This document shows positions 11,195-20,925 of a stretch of DNA of 64,000 bases, one piece after another. The position numbers and the translations under genes were made by a program. The number at the start of each line of letters is the position of its first letter. The stretch's first letter is position 1. The notes below the pieces were generated by a model. The model did no database searches. It had not been told where the DNA came from and saw only the letters and a list, made by a program, of their open reading frames with translations. The stretch comes from Dolomedes plantarius (lineage: Eukaryota; Arthropoda; Arachnida; Araneae; Dolomedidae), in the NCBI GenBank assembly GCA_907164885.2, contig OU015490.1:225659554-225723553 (forward strand), read 5' to 3'.

Positions 11195-11704
11195 CGTAAG
11201 GGATATTTTTTTGATAATATCCAATCGTCCGCTGCATTAGAAAGAAACAATTTTTTTGTCTATTTAGTTGTTATGCACGTAACGATAAATTAATCTAAAG
11301 TGCGAGAAAAAGAAATCACGTGATCAGCATTTTATAAATTAAATTCTGAAAATTAACCTTTAAAAATTCACCAAAAATCATAAAATCGAGGTAAAGATTC
11401 GAAAAAAAATTCATTTTAAAGGAATGTTTATGATCTTTCTCGTGATATAAATTTTATAGCCCTCAAATTATTATTTTAAATGCAAACTTAAAAAAAGTTA
11501 CAAAATCAGTTTAAAAATTTAATTTTAAAAAATCTAAGAAGAATTTTTCAAAAATCTTTCTTAGTGCACCCCTACACAATAAGAAGAATCGCCATGCAAA
11601 ATTTCAGCCCTTTAGGTCCAGCGGTTTGGTCTGTGCGTTGTATGTCAGTCAGTCAGTGAATGAATGAATGAATGAGTCAGTTACGGAACTGTTTTATATA
11701 TATA
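10997..11704 (+). repeat. Rep-A copy 3
   Basis: Third head-to-tail copy, beginning ACTAGCTAAAAACCTGCGCT, with an expanded (TA)n near 11132-11190 and the usual 3' end. It ends at the boundary with Mutator-like coding sequence. Confidence 0.8.
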
Positions 11705-11933
11705 GATGAGCAAACAGGGCGAATATATACAATGCAGCAGTTGGGATACAGAATTGGGGAAAATGCAATAGCATTATGCTTCAGAGAGTGACAATCGTGG
11801 GATTCAATCAGCTGAGATTAAAGCTGAGATGTCTACTCTAGAAGCAAGAAGAGCTAAAAAAAGAGCCAGAATTGCTGAAATAGAAGCTATTGAAGAACAA
11901 GAAGGAGTTATTTATGCAGCAGGGGAATTTTAA
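11705..11933 (+). pseudogene. Mutator-like transposase, C-terminal end
   Basis: The frame starting GAT GAG CAA reads DEQTGRIYTMQQLGYRIGEN. After a one-base shift near 11790 it continues as a lysine/arginine-rich helix (EARRAKKRARIAEIEAIEEQ) and ends EGVIYAAGEF-stop. That is the usual C-terminal form of this family (charged helix, then EG-x-x-Y-x-x-G-x-F). It continues the gene broken at 4377, which ends NEADVLFNN. The interruption is 7.3 kb of Rep-A and nested repeats. Confidence 0.75.
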
Positions 11934-12540
11934 AGTTGCCAATTATTATTTAATTATGTTACAAGTTAAATTTTTACTTTAAACACATTAAATCAAAACT
12001 GTGTTTTCTGGTCGGCGCGCATTGTATACTAAAATGTTTTGAACATATCCTTTTGAAATTTTTAGAGCAAGTATATAATGTTATTACCTACAATTTCCAC
12101 CTAATTTTATAGCAAAAGCATATTTATAAGTTTTATATACAATGTTTGAAATGAATTTTTATTGTGATATTTCCTTATATTTAAACTTAAAGTAGTGTGT
12201 ACAAAATATATCTTTAATTAAGCTATGGTAAAATAAATAGGTGTAGGTTCATATATAATGTATTTCTATTCTCAAAATGTCCAAATTTTAAGTAAAAACT
12301 AATTTGTATGGTTGTAAGGCTGCGCAGAGTAATTCAAATTTGAAAATTCCAAAATGTGTTTTACATTTATTAACTGAAAATAAAGTCGTTGTTCTTTGAT
12401 AATAAAATAAATCTATATACAAAATGCAAAATTCAAGGCAAATCTACTCTGAAAATTTGGCTTAAATTGGATTATATTTAAAGTAACTGTAGAGAATCGA
12501 AAAAAGAGTAAAATATGATGAATTTTAGTACCTCAAAGGT
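11934..12540. other. No gene recognised
   Basis: AT-rich, non-coding. It may hold the 3' end of the Mutator-like element. I found no inverted repeat partner near 2260-2635. Confidence 0.4.
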
Positions 12541-13023
12541 GAGTACTTTTCTTTTTCCTGTCTTTTCCTAGATTTGGACCTTGATCTTGATCTAGATTTT
12601 TGTTTGAATACCTCTGCGTATGTTTCACCAACTTCCCTCGACTTTTTCCTCTCATGTAATATTCCTCTAACGAATTGTGTGTTGCTTCTTAAAGAGAGTG
12701 ACGAAAGTATTAATGTCTATCAACATCCTTTCTTTTTCCTGTGGCTCCAAATTGCTCAAAGCGATAGTTATCTGTAAACTCTCATGAATATCTTTTACTG
12801 TTTGTTCCCCGCAGGCATACGCCGAATCATAATCTTACTTCTCCTTTTTCTTACCCATAACCTCCTCTTCCCTACCGCTCGTACTTGGTTTCAATATATC
12901 TTTATTTTTTTCCCTTAACTCCTCATCTTTACCACTCGTGCCTGGTGTTAACACTTCCATATTTTTAAACTGTGGTGTTTTTGATTTGGGCAAAGCCGAT
13001 TTAGACGCTGCCTTAGGGGGCAT
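12541..13023 (-). pseudogene. LINE ORF1 N-terminus (R1-like)
   Basis: The minus strand starts with MPPKAASKSALPKSKTPQ, a lysine-rich disordered opening with two similar TSGKDEE and TSGREEE segments. A frameshift at about 12835 leads to SAYACGEQTVKDIHESLQI and then a helical stretch. A second frame gives ETYAEVFKQKSRSRSRSKSR. This order (basic tail, helix, SR-rich linker) is usual for ORF1 upstream of zinc knuckles. It is on the same strand as the LINE piece at 361-2236 and in the order expected if one LINE was split by the Mutator-like element. I cannot prove that they belong together. Confidence 0.5.
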
Positions 13024-14459
13024 AGCTCCCTACTTATTACAAACCTTCAATCAATGTTGAAAAATAAATCAACTATGTCGTATGAACCACTGTTCATACA
13101 GGATATACAATATACTAGCACCTTAAAATACAATTAACACATAAAGCATTACACTAAAAGATTTCGAAACAGCTGCACGAAATGACTCTACTCAGTCAGC
13201 ATTAAAAGCAGCAACATATGTGTCAATCAGATAAACTAACAAATAAATAAACCGCTTACCTTGACTGTACTTAACCAAAAAAGGCTCGTAAGCTACTAGC
13301 TTACTCAAAATAAGAATTTCACAATCAATAAAATGTTCTTGATTCTTATATAGTAATACAAATTATATCTTCTGCTGGAAGATAGAATAAAAATATAAAT
13401 TCTGGAGAAGAATAAAATCAGACGTGGTTATCTGTTGCGTCACTAGGATTTAAAGAGCAGTTTTGCACAAAATACCCAACTTTAAGCTTTGTTACTATCG
13501 CAAAACTTCTCCATGACTATACATTATGATTAAATACTACAGCTGCATTGGAAATGTGTACTTATTGATTCCTTCTACTAAAATGTTTCGTATTTGCAAA
13601 TACAATACCAGTAAAAAGTCCACACACGATAGAATTGGCTACGATAGAAAGTTGGGTCCCATATTATTTTCCTAGAAAAACAGGAGTGTAACGTTTGAAA
13701 TAGTCACTTTATTATAGGCAGTGCTGCTTTTAAGATTAAAAACAAACAAAATTTGTTTGCTGCTTTAGCTCTTTTTATTCAATGCTGTTAGAATTCGATT
13801 ACTTTAGAACCGAAGTCATGCATAATTTCAGATATTGATTCCATTTCAGGTTCCAGAAAATTTGGAATGAGTATATACATCGTGAAACCAAATTTCTGTA
13901 CATTTCACGTGCACTAAAAATTCTTATATCGTACGATAGAAAAATGAAATCCTCCAAGACACGAATTTCATTAGATTTATTAAAGTACGGATCCTTCTTT
14001 AGAATTACTAATTTATTATTCGGATATGAGACGCTACGAAACAGAATTCCCTTAACCACATAAGAGATGCTATGAATATTTAAAGGACTATTGATAATTC
14101 TGTGAAGGGAGTAAAATATATATTAAATTGAAATCCTAATCTATTAAAATAAATGTCTTTGGGGAAAAGGGAAAATAAAGCTTTTAAATGAATCACGGAA
14201 ACGTACTTAACTGCTGCTGGAATAAATGCCAAAATTTTAAATAATGTACTCTACAATAGTTTTAAAAGATTTTGTAATAAATATGAAAACTTAATAACTT
14301 ACCCTTAAGCACAGCTCAATTCCCAATGGTTCATAGATTGTAGATTTAATATTTTAATTCTTTTAAGCAAAAGCTGGCATTATATATCTCTAAGCTGAAG
14401 ATAAAAGCTATTTTACAGATCTTAGATTAGTTAAAAATTCGATAAACATTACTGATGGT
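13024..14459. other. No gene recognised
   Basis: AT-rich sequence; the longest open frame (13799-14059, minus) has no recognisable motif and looks accidental. Confidence 0.5.
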
Positions 14460-14840
14460 TTGTTTGTTTGGAGCGATAATATAAACTTTTGCTACACAAG
14501 GGCTAATTTGACCGGAACCTACAGTTTAAAGCCGATTCTGAACGTTTACAAACATCCATGTCAGCAGTGGGGTTGGTTTAGTTTGGTTTGGTTTGGATCG
14601 CTACGGTCAACTTTTTGTTACACGAGGGCTAATTAGACCGGGACATACAGGTTAAAGCTGATTCCGAACGGCTACAAACATCCATGCCAATAGTGGGACT
14701 GGAACCCGCAGGATCTGAACCGAATGCCAGCGCCCTAGCCATTCGGCCATCATTTTGCCAAGTCAACAGTGGGACACAAACCCACATGATCTGAGCGGAA
14801 GGCCATTGCCCTCGCTATTCGGCCATCTCCCGGATAAGAG
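14460..14840 (-). repeat. SINE family 1, one copy inside another
   Basis: On the minus strand the head reads GATGGCCGAATGGCTAGGGC (A box) and later GGTTCAGATCC (B box), as in SINEs derived from a leucine/serine-type tRNA. The body contains TGTTTGTAGCCGTTCGGAAT. An inner copy (about 14566-14760) splits an outer copy whose body is at 14460-14565 and whose head is at 14766-14840. Relatives are at 58560 and 61352. Confidence 0.75.
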
Positions 14841-14925
14841 TTGAAATGGGTAATTTAGACTAGTCAATCAACCTGATTTTAAAAACATGCCGTCATATAT
14901 AAATAACACCATAGTAATGAGTTAA

Positions 14926-15125
14926 GGCTGCTGTGTACTAACCCTATTGGATTCGCTGAGTTTAATCTTAACCTATGGAGAAAATTTGTTCAAGGATTAC
15001 GGACTTGTATTTAAAGATTTTGCTTTAAATTACACTCCGCAATAGAGATAGAAATTTACAAATTTTCTCCATAAGTTAACACTGAGGTGAGTGAATCCAA
15101 TAGGATTAGTACTTTGAAAGAAGCT
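14926..15125. mobile_element. TTAA-flanked MITE family T, short copy
   Basis: Starts GGCTGCTGTGTACTAACCCT and ends with AATAGGATTAGTAC plus a diverged tail; TTAA at 14922-14925 and 15126-15129. It is 200 bp, about half the length of the copies at 24155 and 28710. TTAA duplication and non-coding content fit a piggyBac-mobilised MITE. Confidence 0.8.
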
Positions 15126-15166
15126 TTAACGCATCCCAAGAATACAACTAAATTATGCTTTATTAA

Positions 15167-15752
15167 CCCTTCACCAGGCGCGCCCGTGTACAAAGTGCAA
15201 CATTTACGTAATTTTGAATGGTTTGTTTTTGCATGTAAGGTTTGAATGTTCTAAGCAGTTTCTATTTATAGCTACACTTTCTAATGCAGGTCTGATTTAC
15301 TGACCCTTAAATTCCTCTCCATTCAATGTTAGTAGTGATTTAACCGTGGTGAACCATCGATTATACTGGATTACAATCAGACAGAAGCAGGAGTTGATGT
15401 AGTCGATCAAATGTGTAGCTATTACACGGTATCCCGCATATTGCAAAGATAGGCAATCGCATTGTTCTTTTAGGTTTTTGGACATAATAGGAATCTTTTC
15501 GCAAGTTGTCCTTAGATCCAATAAACCGGACAGTTTTGAAATAAGGTGATTGTATCTGCATTCTTTGGCCTTTAATTATAAATAAATCTCAGTATTATCA
15601 ACATGTTATATCTTGTCATAAAACCCGGAATTATTATTTTCAATTTGAAATAAAAAGTTTATTACAAAAAGAATAATCAAGGTTGAAAGAGACGTTGCAC
15701 TTTGTGCATTACGTGCCTGCTGTTGTTCCAAGAATTGGAGCGCCCGCTGAAG
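15167..15752 (+). mobile_element. piggyBac deletion derivative, copy 1
   Basis: Ends CCCTTCACCAGGCGCGCCCG and CGCCCGCTGAAGGG with TTAA on both sides (15163-15166, 15753-15756). The interior keeps a decayed piece of transposase: near 15370-15445 the plus strand reads NQTEAGVDVVDQMCSYYTVS, the piggyBac block around a conserved aspartate (GVDxxDQMCxxYxxxR). It is followed by stops. A second copy in the opposite direction is at 17605. Confidence 0.85.
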
Positions 15753-15756
15753 GGTT

Positions 15757-16705
15757 AAACTTTAAACTTTTTAATATCTCTCTAACAATTGAGTTTTCTT
15801 TCGGAGCTTGAAGTCATTTATCACATAATGGTTCCTAGTTGAAGGTAGTTTTTAGCTTATGTAACATGTCCCCCACGTCTCTGAATATTTCCAGACCCTT
15901 CTGGAAAAATTCTAACTCCTCCTGCACAATCGATCAATTAAAAAAAATCAAGGCTAAATATCAACATCAAAATTTTCCGCATAACAAAGACTAAAAAGTA
16001 TAGGTACTGACTAATTATTGTAAAGCTAGACTGATATTTTCAACATAAACATTTATTGAGACGCATTCTTTAGAAAATTTTGATGATTTAGTTTTTGAGT
16101 CGTTGGTTAGCTTCTATAATCTGCAACTAATTAAAATGCAGATAATTAGAAGATATCCAACTTTCGCAGGTACAAACTGATTCTTGTACCTACGAATATT
16201 AGGGTTCAAATGTTTACTCGCAATGTTTTATTTTCTACTGTTAGGCATTTCAAAATTATAAATAAAAAATTGCATCGTTCAACTCTTAAAACACATCCAA
16301 TCTCTTTCAATTCCCATTTATTTCTCACTCTTAATGTAATCACACAGAATTTTCTTTTCTTTAATCAAATAAAAATACAATATCAGATCTGGAGTACTCC
16401 CCCCCCCCCCCAATTATCATCGCAGTACGTATAGCGTTACAACTTATATTTTTCGTGGTCATTCGACTGAAAACACGAAAGTTATCGTTAATTGCTTAAA
16501 TGTTGTATCTCGTGGATATCCCATCAAGTGGAAAACAAGCTGTCAAAAGCACTAACTCTCTGTAATACAGTATCATTAACAGACAAAATATTAAATGTCT
16601 GCTGGATCTGTCATATTAGAGGCCAAGTACAAACAATTGCTTTATGAATAAGTTTTTTTCTGATGTATGTCATAATTCATATATCACCGATACAGAAAAT
16701 AAATA
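15757..16705. other. No gene recognised; contains a poly-C run
   Basis: Mostly AT-rich non-coding sequence. A run of 13 C occurs at 16399-16411. Nothing else stands out. Confidence 0.5.
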
Positions 16706-17322
16706 CCGAATTTTCCGGCGTAAAACGCGCACTTTTAATACAAAAAATAAGATCGAAATTTAAGGGTGCTCGTTGTACGCCGGATATAAAAATGATAGAT
16801 TTAAAAATAAGGCAAAGATGAACATAAAAAAATTAAATTTCTACATGTACCTAAATGCTGTTTATTTAGAAGAAATGACATACCTTATGAACTTATGACA
16901 TACCTTATGAAAATTTTAATTATCGGATAATACGAATAGTTCCTCATATTCGTCTACCGTTATATCATCAGGCACATCATCGAATTCTGTTTCAGAAAGA
17001 GAAAACATCTGACTCCCCAATTCCGCGATTCATACGGCTCAGAAGTCCATCTTACCCCCTGTTTGCAGAATTATTTACTCTCTGAAGCCTTTTCCCCCCA
17101 CACACATTGTTTCCCTTATCGTTTGCAATTCTGTATACCATTGTTCGAAAGCCTGGAAAAATCCTTCGAATGAATGACTTCAAACGATAAGAGCATCGCA
17201 CATGTACATTTTAGGTTTCTTCGTCAAGAAAAGGGTGCACGTTATACGGAGAATATACCTAAAAATTAAAAAATTGTATAGTTTAAAATTATAGGTGCAC
17301 GTTATACACCGGAAAAATACGG
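16706..17322 (-). mobile_element. pogo-type deletion derivative
   Basis: Termini CCGAATTTTCCGGCGTAAAA and (complement of the right end) CCGTATTTTTCCGGTGTATA, flanked by TA at 16704-16705 and 17323-17324. The interior keeps the C-terminal end of a minus-strand protein. A TA target and an acidic C-terminus fit pogo/Tigger elements; the superfamily is an inference. Confidence 0.65.
16916..17006 (-). pseudogene. Acidic C-terminal tail of a transposase (remnant)
   Basis: The minus strand reads SLSETEFDDVPDDITVDEYE and continues ELFVLSDN-stop, an acidic tail like those that end many pogo/Tigger transposases. Only about 28 codons are left between degraded sequence inside the 617-bp element. It carries no catalytic part. 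Confidence 0.5.
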
Positions 17323-17604
17323 TATATATGCACAAAATTTACGCCACAGTGATATTTTTTCCCATTACTGTTTATTAGTTGGAGGACATAAAGTAAAATT
17401 GAGAAAATGATGTCAATTTTAAAGCTTTTAAAGATAAAATTTCTCATGTGATAGCTAAAGCTGGTTGTAATTCAGAATAATTGGTTTATTTGAATAGGAT
17501 AACATAATTTAATTTTGTTAAATAAACACAGCCACTTAGGAGAAGCAGTGAATAAATCCAAGATTCGCTTGTTTTATCAAGTGGTTGTTTATGTTTGTTT
17601 TTAA

Positions 17605-18169
17605 CCCTTCAGCGGGCGCGTCAATTTTTGGAACACCAACAGGCGCTCGTGTCACAAAGTGCAACGTCTCATTCAACCCTGATTATTAATTTTGTAATAT
17701 TTTTTTTTTCAAATTGAAAATAATAATTCTGCGTTTCATAACAAGATATAAAATGTTGATAAGATTGAGATATATTTATAATTAAAGGCGAAAGAATGCA
17801 GATACAATCGCCTTATTTCAAAACTGTCCTGTTTATTGATGGATTCCTATTATGTCCAAAACCTAAAAAACAATGAGATTGTCCATCTTCGTGATATGCG
17901 GGATACCGTGTAATAGCTGCACATTTGATCGATTACATCAACTCCTGTTTTTGTAGGATTGTAATTCAGTATAATCGCTGGTTTACCACGTTTAAATCAC
18001 GACTAACAATGAATGGAAAGGAATAAAAGGGTCAGAAAATCAGACCTGCATTAGAAAGGTGTAGCTATAAATAAAAACTGCTTAGAATATTCAAACATTA
18101 CTTGTAAAAACAAACCATTCAAAATTACGAAAATGTTGCACTCTGTACACGTGCGCGCCCGCTAAAGGG
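17605..18169 (-). mobile_element. piggyBac deletion derivative, copy 2
   Basis: Same family as 15167-15752, in reverse orientation. Left end CCCTTCAGCGGGCGCGTCAA, right end GCGCGCCCGCTAAAGGG, TTAA at 17601-17604 and 18170-18173. It contains the same remnant of the transposase block (minus strand, about 17880-17990). Confidence 0.85.
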
Positions 18170-18330
18170 TTAAAAGTGAAGATTATGCCTATTAAAATGA
18201 CTGATATAATGATTTACACCTTGTATGAAGCATTAATCTGACAAAATTTTGCTCTAAACCGTGATATGATAACAAAATTCGCAAGTTGGGTTTTCAGTCA
18301 GGATTTGGGGGAGCTGACTGACGATTAACT

Positions 18331-18715
18331 GACCGGAGCTAACTCCGGTGATTAACTCACCGGTTTCCACACTCAGGGAGTTTGGTTCGAATCCCAACAA
18401 GCACCACTGAATACTTTCGTGTCTACGCAGGGTATGAGCACTCTGAATGCTCAGCCGGAAAGACCTTCCGTGAGGTGGTATGTATTGGAGGTGGTATGAA
18501 ATTGGAGGAGAGTCTACCAGATGTCGATCTTCTGGGTGCTCGGTCTAAAATCGAGGTTGCGCCTGGGAGCAATGTAGACTCATCTATATGGTGCTCCCAG
18601 TTAAAAAGTAGTGAACAAATTACATTCCTTAATCGTGCGAATGTCTCCAGACAAGTGTTTCCGCATTAGATGGAAAAAATCCTCTATTGACAATATTGGC
18701 TGAGAGCGGAGAGGT
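18331..18715 (+). repeat. SINE family 2, copy 1
   Basis: Has a B box in GGTTCGAATCCCAACAAGCA, then the family body with CCTTCCGTGAGGT and GGTGCTCGGTCTAAAATCGA, ending in an A-rich ACAACAAAAAATA tail. It matches 20612-20925 and 30541-30905. Confidence 0.75.
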
Positions 18716-18746
18716 GTAAAAACAACAAAAAATATCTAGTCCATTG

Positions 18747-18749
<3 letters not shown>

Positions 18750-18831
<82 letters not shown>
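18750..18831. repeat. (TA)n microsatellite
   Basis: About 80 bases of TA directly after the tail of SINE family 2 copy 1. Confidence 0.95.
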
Positions 18832-18834
<3 letters not shown>

Positions 18835-18956
18835 ATATTTGTCAAGTATTTTGAGAATGCATGAACGGATACTAAAGCACCTATTCTTCAACAATTGATT
18901 ACTTATCATTTTTCATGGGCATTGTTGGATGTAAATTTTGTCTATATTTTTATTAT

Positions 18957-19395
18957 TACCATGTTTTTATTAACTTGCTTTCTTGTTTGTTTGTTTGTTT
19001 GTTTGTGTGTGTGTGTGTTTGTCCGGTACAAATATTGGAATCGATTTTTAACTAACTTCCCGACTAGCTAGACATTTGGAACTTTTAAGAATAGCTCAGA
19101 ACACGATGACAGTGCATTATTTTAATACTTTTAGCCATCTTTAAGCAGAATTGAATTATTTTTCTGTTAATTTTGTTTTGTAGACTGGTGCAATCATCTA
19201 TCGGCCGGGACGGGAACGGAAAGTTAAACGCAAGTTAACTTCCGATTAACTTCATTTCCTTTCAAGTTGATGGGATAATTCATCAAAAAATTTCAAAGAG
19301 TATTTATTAATACATAGAATTGTCAAGTTTATATGATTCAACAGAAAATTTAAAAACATGGTATATAAAAAGTTCTTTCTATCCTGTAATTATGT
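18957..19395 (+). repeat. Rep-C copy 1
   Basis: Unclassified repeat of about 430 bp. It starts TTTTTATTAACTTGCTTTCT with a GTTT/GT-rich stretch, then GACTAGCTAGACATTTGGAA, TGCAATCATCTATCGGCCGG and CAAGTTAACTTCC, and ends near AAAAAGTTCTTTCTATCCTG. Other copies are at 25075 (inverted), 55207 and 55639. Confidence 0.75.
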
Positions 19396-19403
19396 AACTC
19401 TAT

Positions 19404-19690
19404 TTGAATATGAGACGCTATGGTCCAGTTAGCTGCCACACCACAGGTCCTGGATTCGACCCTGCGACTGGGCAAAGTCAAATCAGCCTTTCATCCCTTG
19501 AGTGGGTCGATAAAATGAGGATCAAGCATGCTTGGAAACAAACTCTGGGGGTCCCTTGGCAGGCTGACCACATGCCCGCGACATATGCTGTATGGCACCC
19601 CAAGCCCACGGTCAAGAAAGCGGAGATGGGCACCGCAGGCTTTGATCCCAAATGGACTGTTGTGCCACTGGTTAGTTAGTATGGTACTGT
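19404..19690 (+). repeat. SINE family 4 (conserved-core type)
   Basis: The sequence runs from GACGCTATGGTCCAGTTAGC (A-box region) through CCTGGATTCGACCCTGCGAC (B box) to TTTCATCCCTTGAGTGGGTC and GATAAAAT. The last part resembles the conserved central segment I recall from SINEs of molluscs and arthropods. No coding is implied despite an open frame. Confidence 0.65.
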
Positions 19691-20611
19691 TAGATTATAA
19701 AACGCCTTTCTAAATAGCTGAGACTCTCTGTATTTCATTTATAGACTCTCCATTATAATTTCGGGACGTCGTTGGATATAAGTTTTATCCACATTTTGCA
19801 ACTCTACTCGAATTTGACACATCACGGTAGTGTTATATTCTAAAACCCGTTTCACTCCTTTCCCCTATTTCACTTTAACAACCAAATTAATATGCTTCGA
19901 AATTCACTTGTAATCTGAAATTCTTCAACAATTGCAAGTATAGAAACATGATGGACAACGAGAGCATAAATAAATAACTAAACTTTTACGCTAACGTAGC
20001 GATGTCAGAAAATTTTGAATTTAGTGGAATTTTCAGAGTCATTGCACATAAAATTCTTAGCTAGCGTATATTTATGGATTTGAGTTGGGATGTTATTCCC
20101 AACTCAAATCCTATCTCTAAATAAAGTTCAGAGGGTACAATTTATGTTTTATATAACAAAAGGAAATTCTACTACCTGAATAAAGATATTTTAATTTAAA
20201 GCAATGCAAATATCAAAAGGTTGTACTTAAAAGGAATAAATAATGGCTCTGTCAAATTTAGAGGAGCCAAAATTTATCCAGTCCTCTTTCAGAAATTTTC
20301 AGCATGCAAATTTTGAAACATAGATTTTCCATCTTCTTGACTGTATTACGATAGTCTCTTGTATTGGAGGAGAGTTGTGAAAAGTTATGAATACATATTT
20401 AAATATGATGTGGAAATCGATGTTTAGTGGAAGAAATTAAGTGATAAAAGCACTGAGAATAAATGATAAAAGTTTTTTTTCTGTGTTAGTTATAACTTAT
20501 TAATGCACTACTATATATGTATGTGTTATGTAACTTATTATGTATTACTATGTATGTATTGTTAAGTGTTATTTTGCATTATGTAACTTATTCATGCACA
20601 TATGAAGTAAA
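19691..20611. other. No gene recognised
   Basis: AT-rich unique sequence without motifs. A 20-base palindrome around 20084-20113 (GATTTGAGTTGGGAT and complement) is the only visible structure. Confidence 0.5.
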
Positions 20612-20925
20612 AATGTGTTCGGTTCGAATCCCGACAAGTGCCATTAAATACCCTCGTGTCTAGGTCGAATACGAGAACGTTAAATACGTCGACCGGAAAG
20701 ACCCTGTTTGAGGTCAGAGAGGGTGGGAGAGGGTACGGTCCCTCAGACGTTGCCCTGCGGTTGCTCGGTCGAAATTCAGGTGGCACCTAGCTAAGACGGA
20801 TTCGAATCCTTGTGGGGCTATTGTAAACCGAAGCCGCACTTCTCAGTCCGCAAAGCCTATGTGGACCTAGTCCAGGAAACTTCCAAGGAACATTAGCAAC
20901 CACCACAATTACAACAAAATGAAAA
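20612..20925 (+). repeat. SINE family 2, copy 2
   Basis: B box GGTTCGAATCCCGACAAGTG, then TAAATACCCTCGTGTCTAGG, GAGGTCAGAGAGGGTGGGAG and GTTGCTCGGTCGAAATTCAG, ending near AGGAACATTAGCAACCACCA. Confidence 0.8.

Noticed and set aside
13799..14059. 86-codon frame on the minus strand
   Set aside because: AT-rich, hydrophobic and charged mix without family resemblance; length expected by chance in this composition.
14560..14840. Possible tRNA gene (A and B box-like sequence)
   Set aside because: No cloverleaf or acceptor stem closes; the promoter boxes belong to a SINE.
18382..18669. 95-codon frame
   Set aside because: Lies entirely in SINE family 2; the same region in other copies is broken.
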